A DNA stretch of 6,239 nt from Paracoccaceae bacterium (GTDB lineage: Bacteria; Pseudomonadota; Alphaproteobacteria; Rhodobacterales; Rhodobacteraceae), in contig WFUK01000183.1 in NCBI GenBank assembly GCA_015485015.1, positions 1 through 6,239 on the forward strand, written 5' to 3'. Both the position numbers and the translations under genes were made by a program. This document shows, one piece after another, positions 6,034-6,239 of the stretch. The notes under the pieces are model-generated. The model did not search any database. It saw only the letters and a list, made by a program, of their open reading frames with translations, and had not been told where the DNA came from. How positions within the stretch are numbered: the first letter of the stretch is position 1; the number at the start of each line of letters is the position of its first letter.

Positions 6034-6063
6034 GCGATTTCCTGCGATATATTGTTGCGATTT
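6034..6063 (-). repeat. Three AWATCGC repeats in the mcl1 leader
   Basis: AAATCGC (6063-6057), ATATCGC (6050-6044) and AAATCGC (6040-6034) occur in the same orientation within 30 bases, immediately before the mcl1 start, and the Shine-Dalgarno AGGAAA lies among them. Spacing is 13 and 10 bases. They could be a protein- or RNA-binding array acting on mRNA or DNA, or coincidence in AT-rich leader sequence. Confidence 0.3.
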
Positions 6064-6073
6064 TGTTTTAGTA

Positions 6074-6102
6074 TTGATCACAATCTTGCGCGAGCATGTC
6101 AA
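6074..6102 (-). promoter_or_regulatory. Likely mcl1 promoter (consensus -35)
   Basis: On the minus strand a perfect TTGACA lies at 6102-6097. It is followed after 17 bases by GATCAA (6079-6074), a poor -10 (3 of 6 matches) preceded by a TG one base upstream, as in extended -10 promoters. The position, about 40-70 bases before the mcl1 ATG, suits a short leader. The -35 is convincing and the -10 is weak, which would fit a promoter needing an activator. Confidence 0.5.
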
Positions 6103-6135
6103 GCCGAAAATGCTGCACCTGCGAAATGAAGGGCG

Positions 6136-6239
6136 CTAATGTTGGGCGTTCGTCTTGAGTTCGCCTGCCTGGCGGGCCACTCGAATCACATATAGGCTGG
6201 TAAGAACCGCCAAGACGGATACGCTGAACATCAGGAAAA
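6136..6239 (-). CDS. C-terminal end of a possible membrane protein (cut by window edge)
   Basis: Reading leftward from the window edge, one frame is open for 33 codons and stops at TAG (6138-6136). The peptide begins with a strongly hydrophobic segment, FLMFSVSVLAVLTSLYVI, followed by a basic and polar tail, RVARQAGELKTNAQH. This looks like a last transmembrane helix with a cytoplasmic tail. The same strand as mcl1, the 103-base gap to mcl1 and the promoter in that gap suggest an independent upstream gene. An ATG at the third visible codon could instead start a 31-residue single-span protein, but I see no ribosome-binding site for it. The family is not recognisable from so little sequence, and the open frame could be chance. 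Confidence 0.45.
   Translation of the reverse strand, partial: FLMFSVSVLAVLTSLYVIRVARQAGELKTNAQH

Overview
The window looks like chromosomal DNA of an alphaproteobacterium, most likely of the Rhodobacterales (Rhodobacter/Roseobacter group). The best evidence is a 318-residue malyl-CoA/beta-methylmalyl-CoA lyase of the Rhodobacter Mcl1 type. A TorS/TorR-like two-component pair and an acetyl-CoA carboxylase alpha subunit are consistent with this. The DNA is GC-rich and tightly packed. No gap exceeds 140 bases, and I see no RNA genes, CRISPR arrays, insertion sequences or phage genes.

Region 1 (1-3128) reads as a sensing and uptake module. On the minus strand are an OmpR/TorR-type response regulator (376-1137) and, overlapping it by 4 bases, the start of a membrane histidine kinase (1-379) that runs off the left edge. 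Divergent from them, across a 138-base regulatory gap, is a secreted periplasmic binding protein of the AfuA/Fe(3+)-type COG1840 family (1276-2289). A HAD-superfamily phosphatase-like protein follows (start chosen at 2397). No ABC permease or ATPase is present. I infer that the binding protein may serve as a ligand sensor for the kinase, or may depend on a transporter encoded elsewhere. The HAD protein lacks the usual nucleophilic aspartate of motif I, which makes it the oddest gene in the window.

Region 2 (3136-6032) is central carbon metabolism: accA on the minus strand (first step of fatty-acid synthesis), a divergent AraC-type regulator with a C-terminal GyrI-like ligand domain on the plus strand, and mcl1 on the minus strand (ethylmalonyl-CoA pathway / glyoxylate assimilation). 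The accA/regulator gap holds a perfect 9-bp inverted repeat whose arms bracket a plausible accA promoter. The regulator gene and mcl1 converge and share their last 12 bases. An upstream minus-strand gene may end at 6136, represented only by a hydrophobic C-terminus.

The window is mostly conventional. The points worth a second look are the HAD protein without its nucleophile beside the kinase/regulator/binding-protein set, and the symmetric elements in the two divergent intergenic regions.
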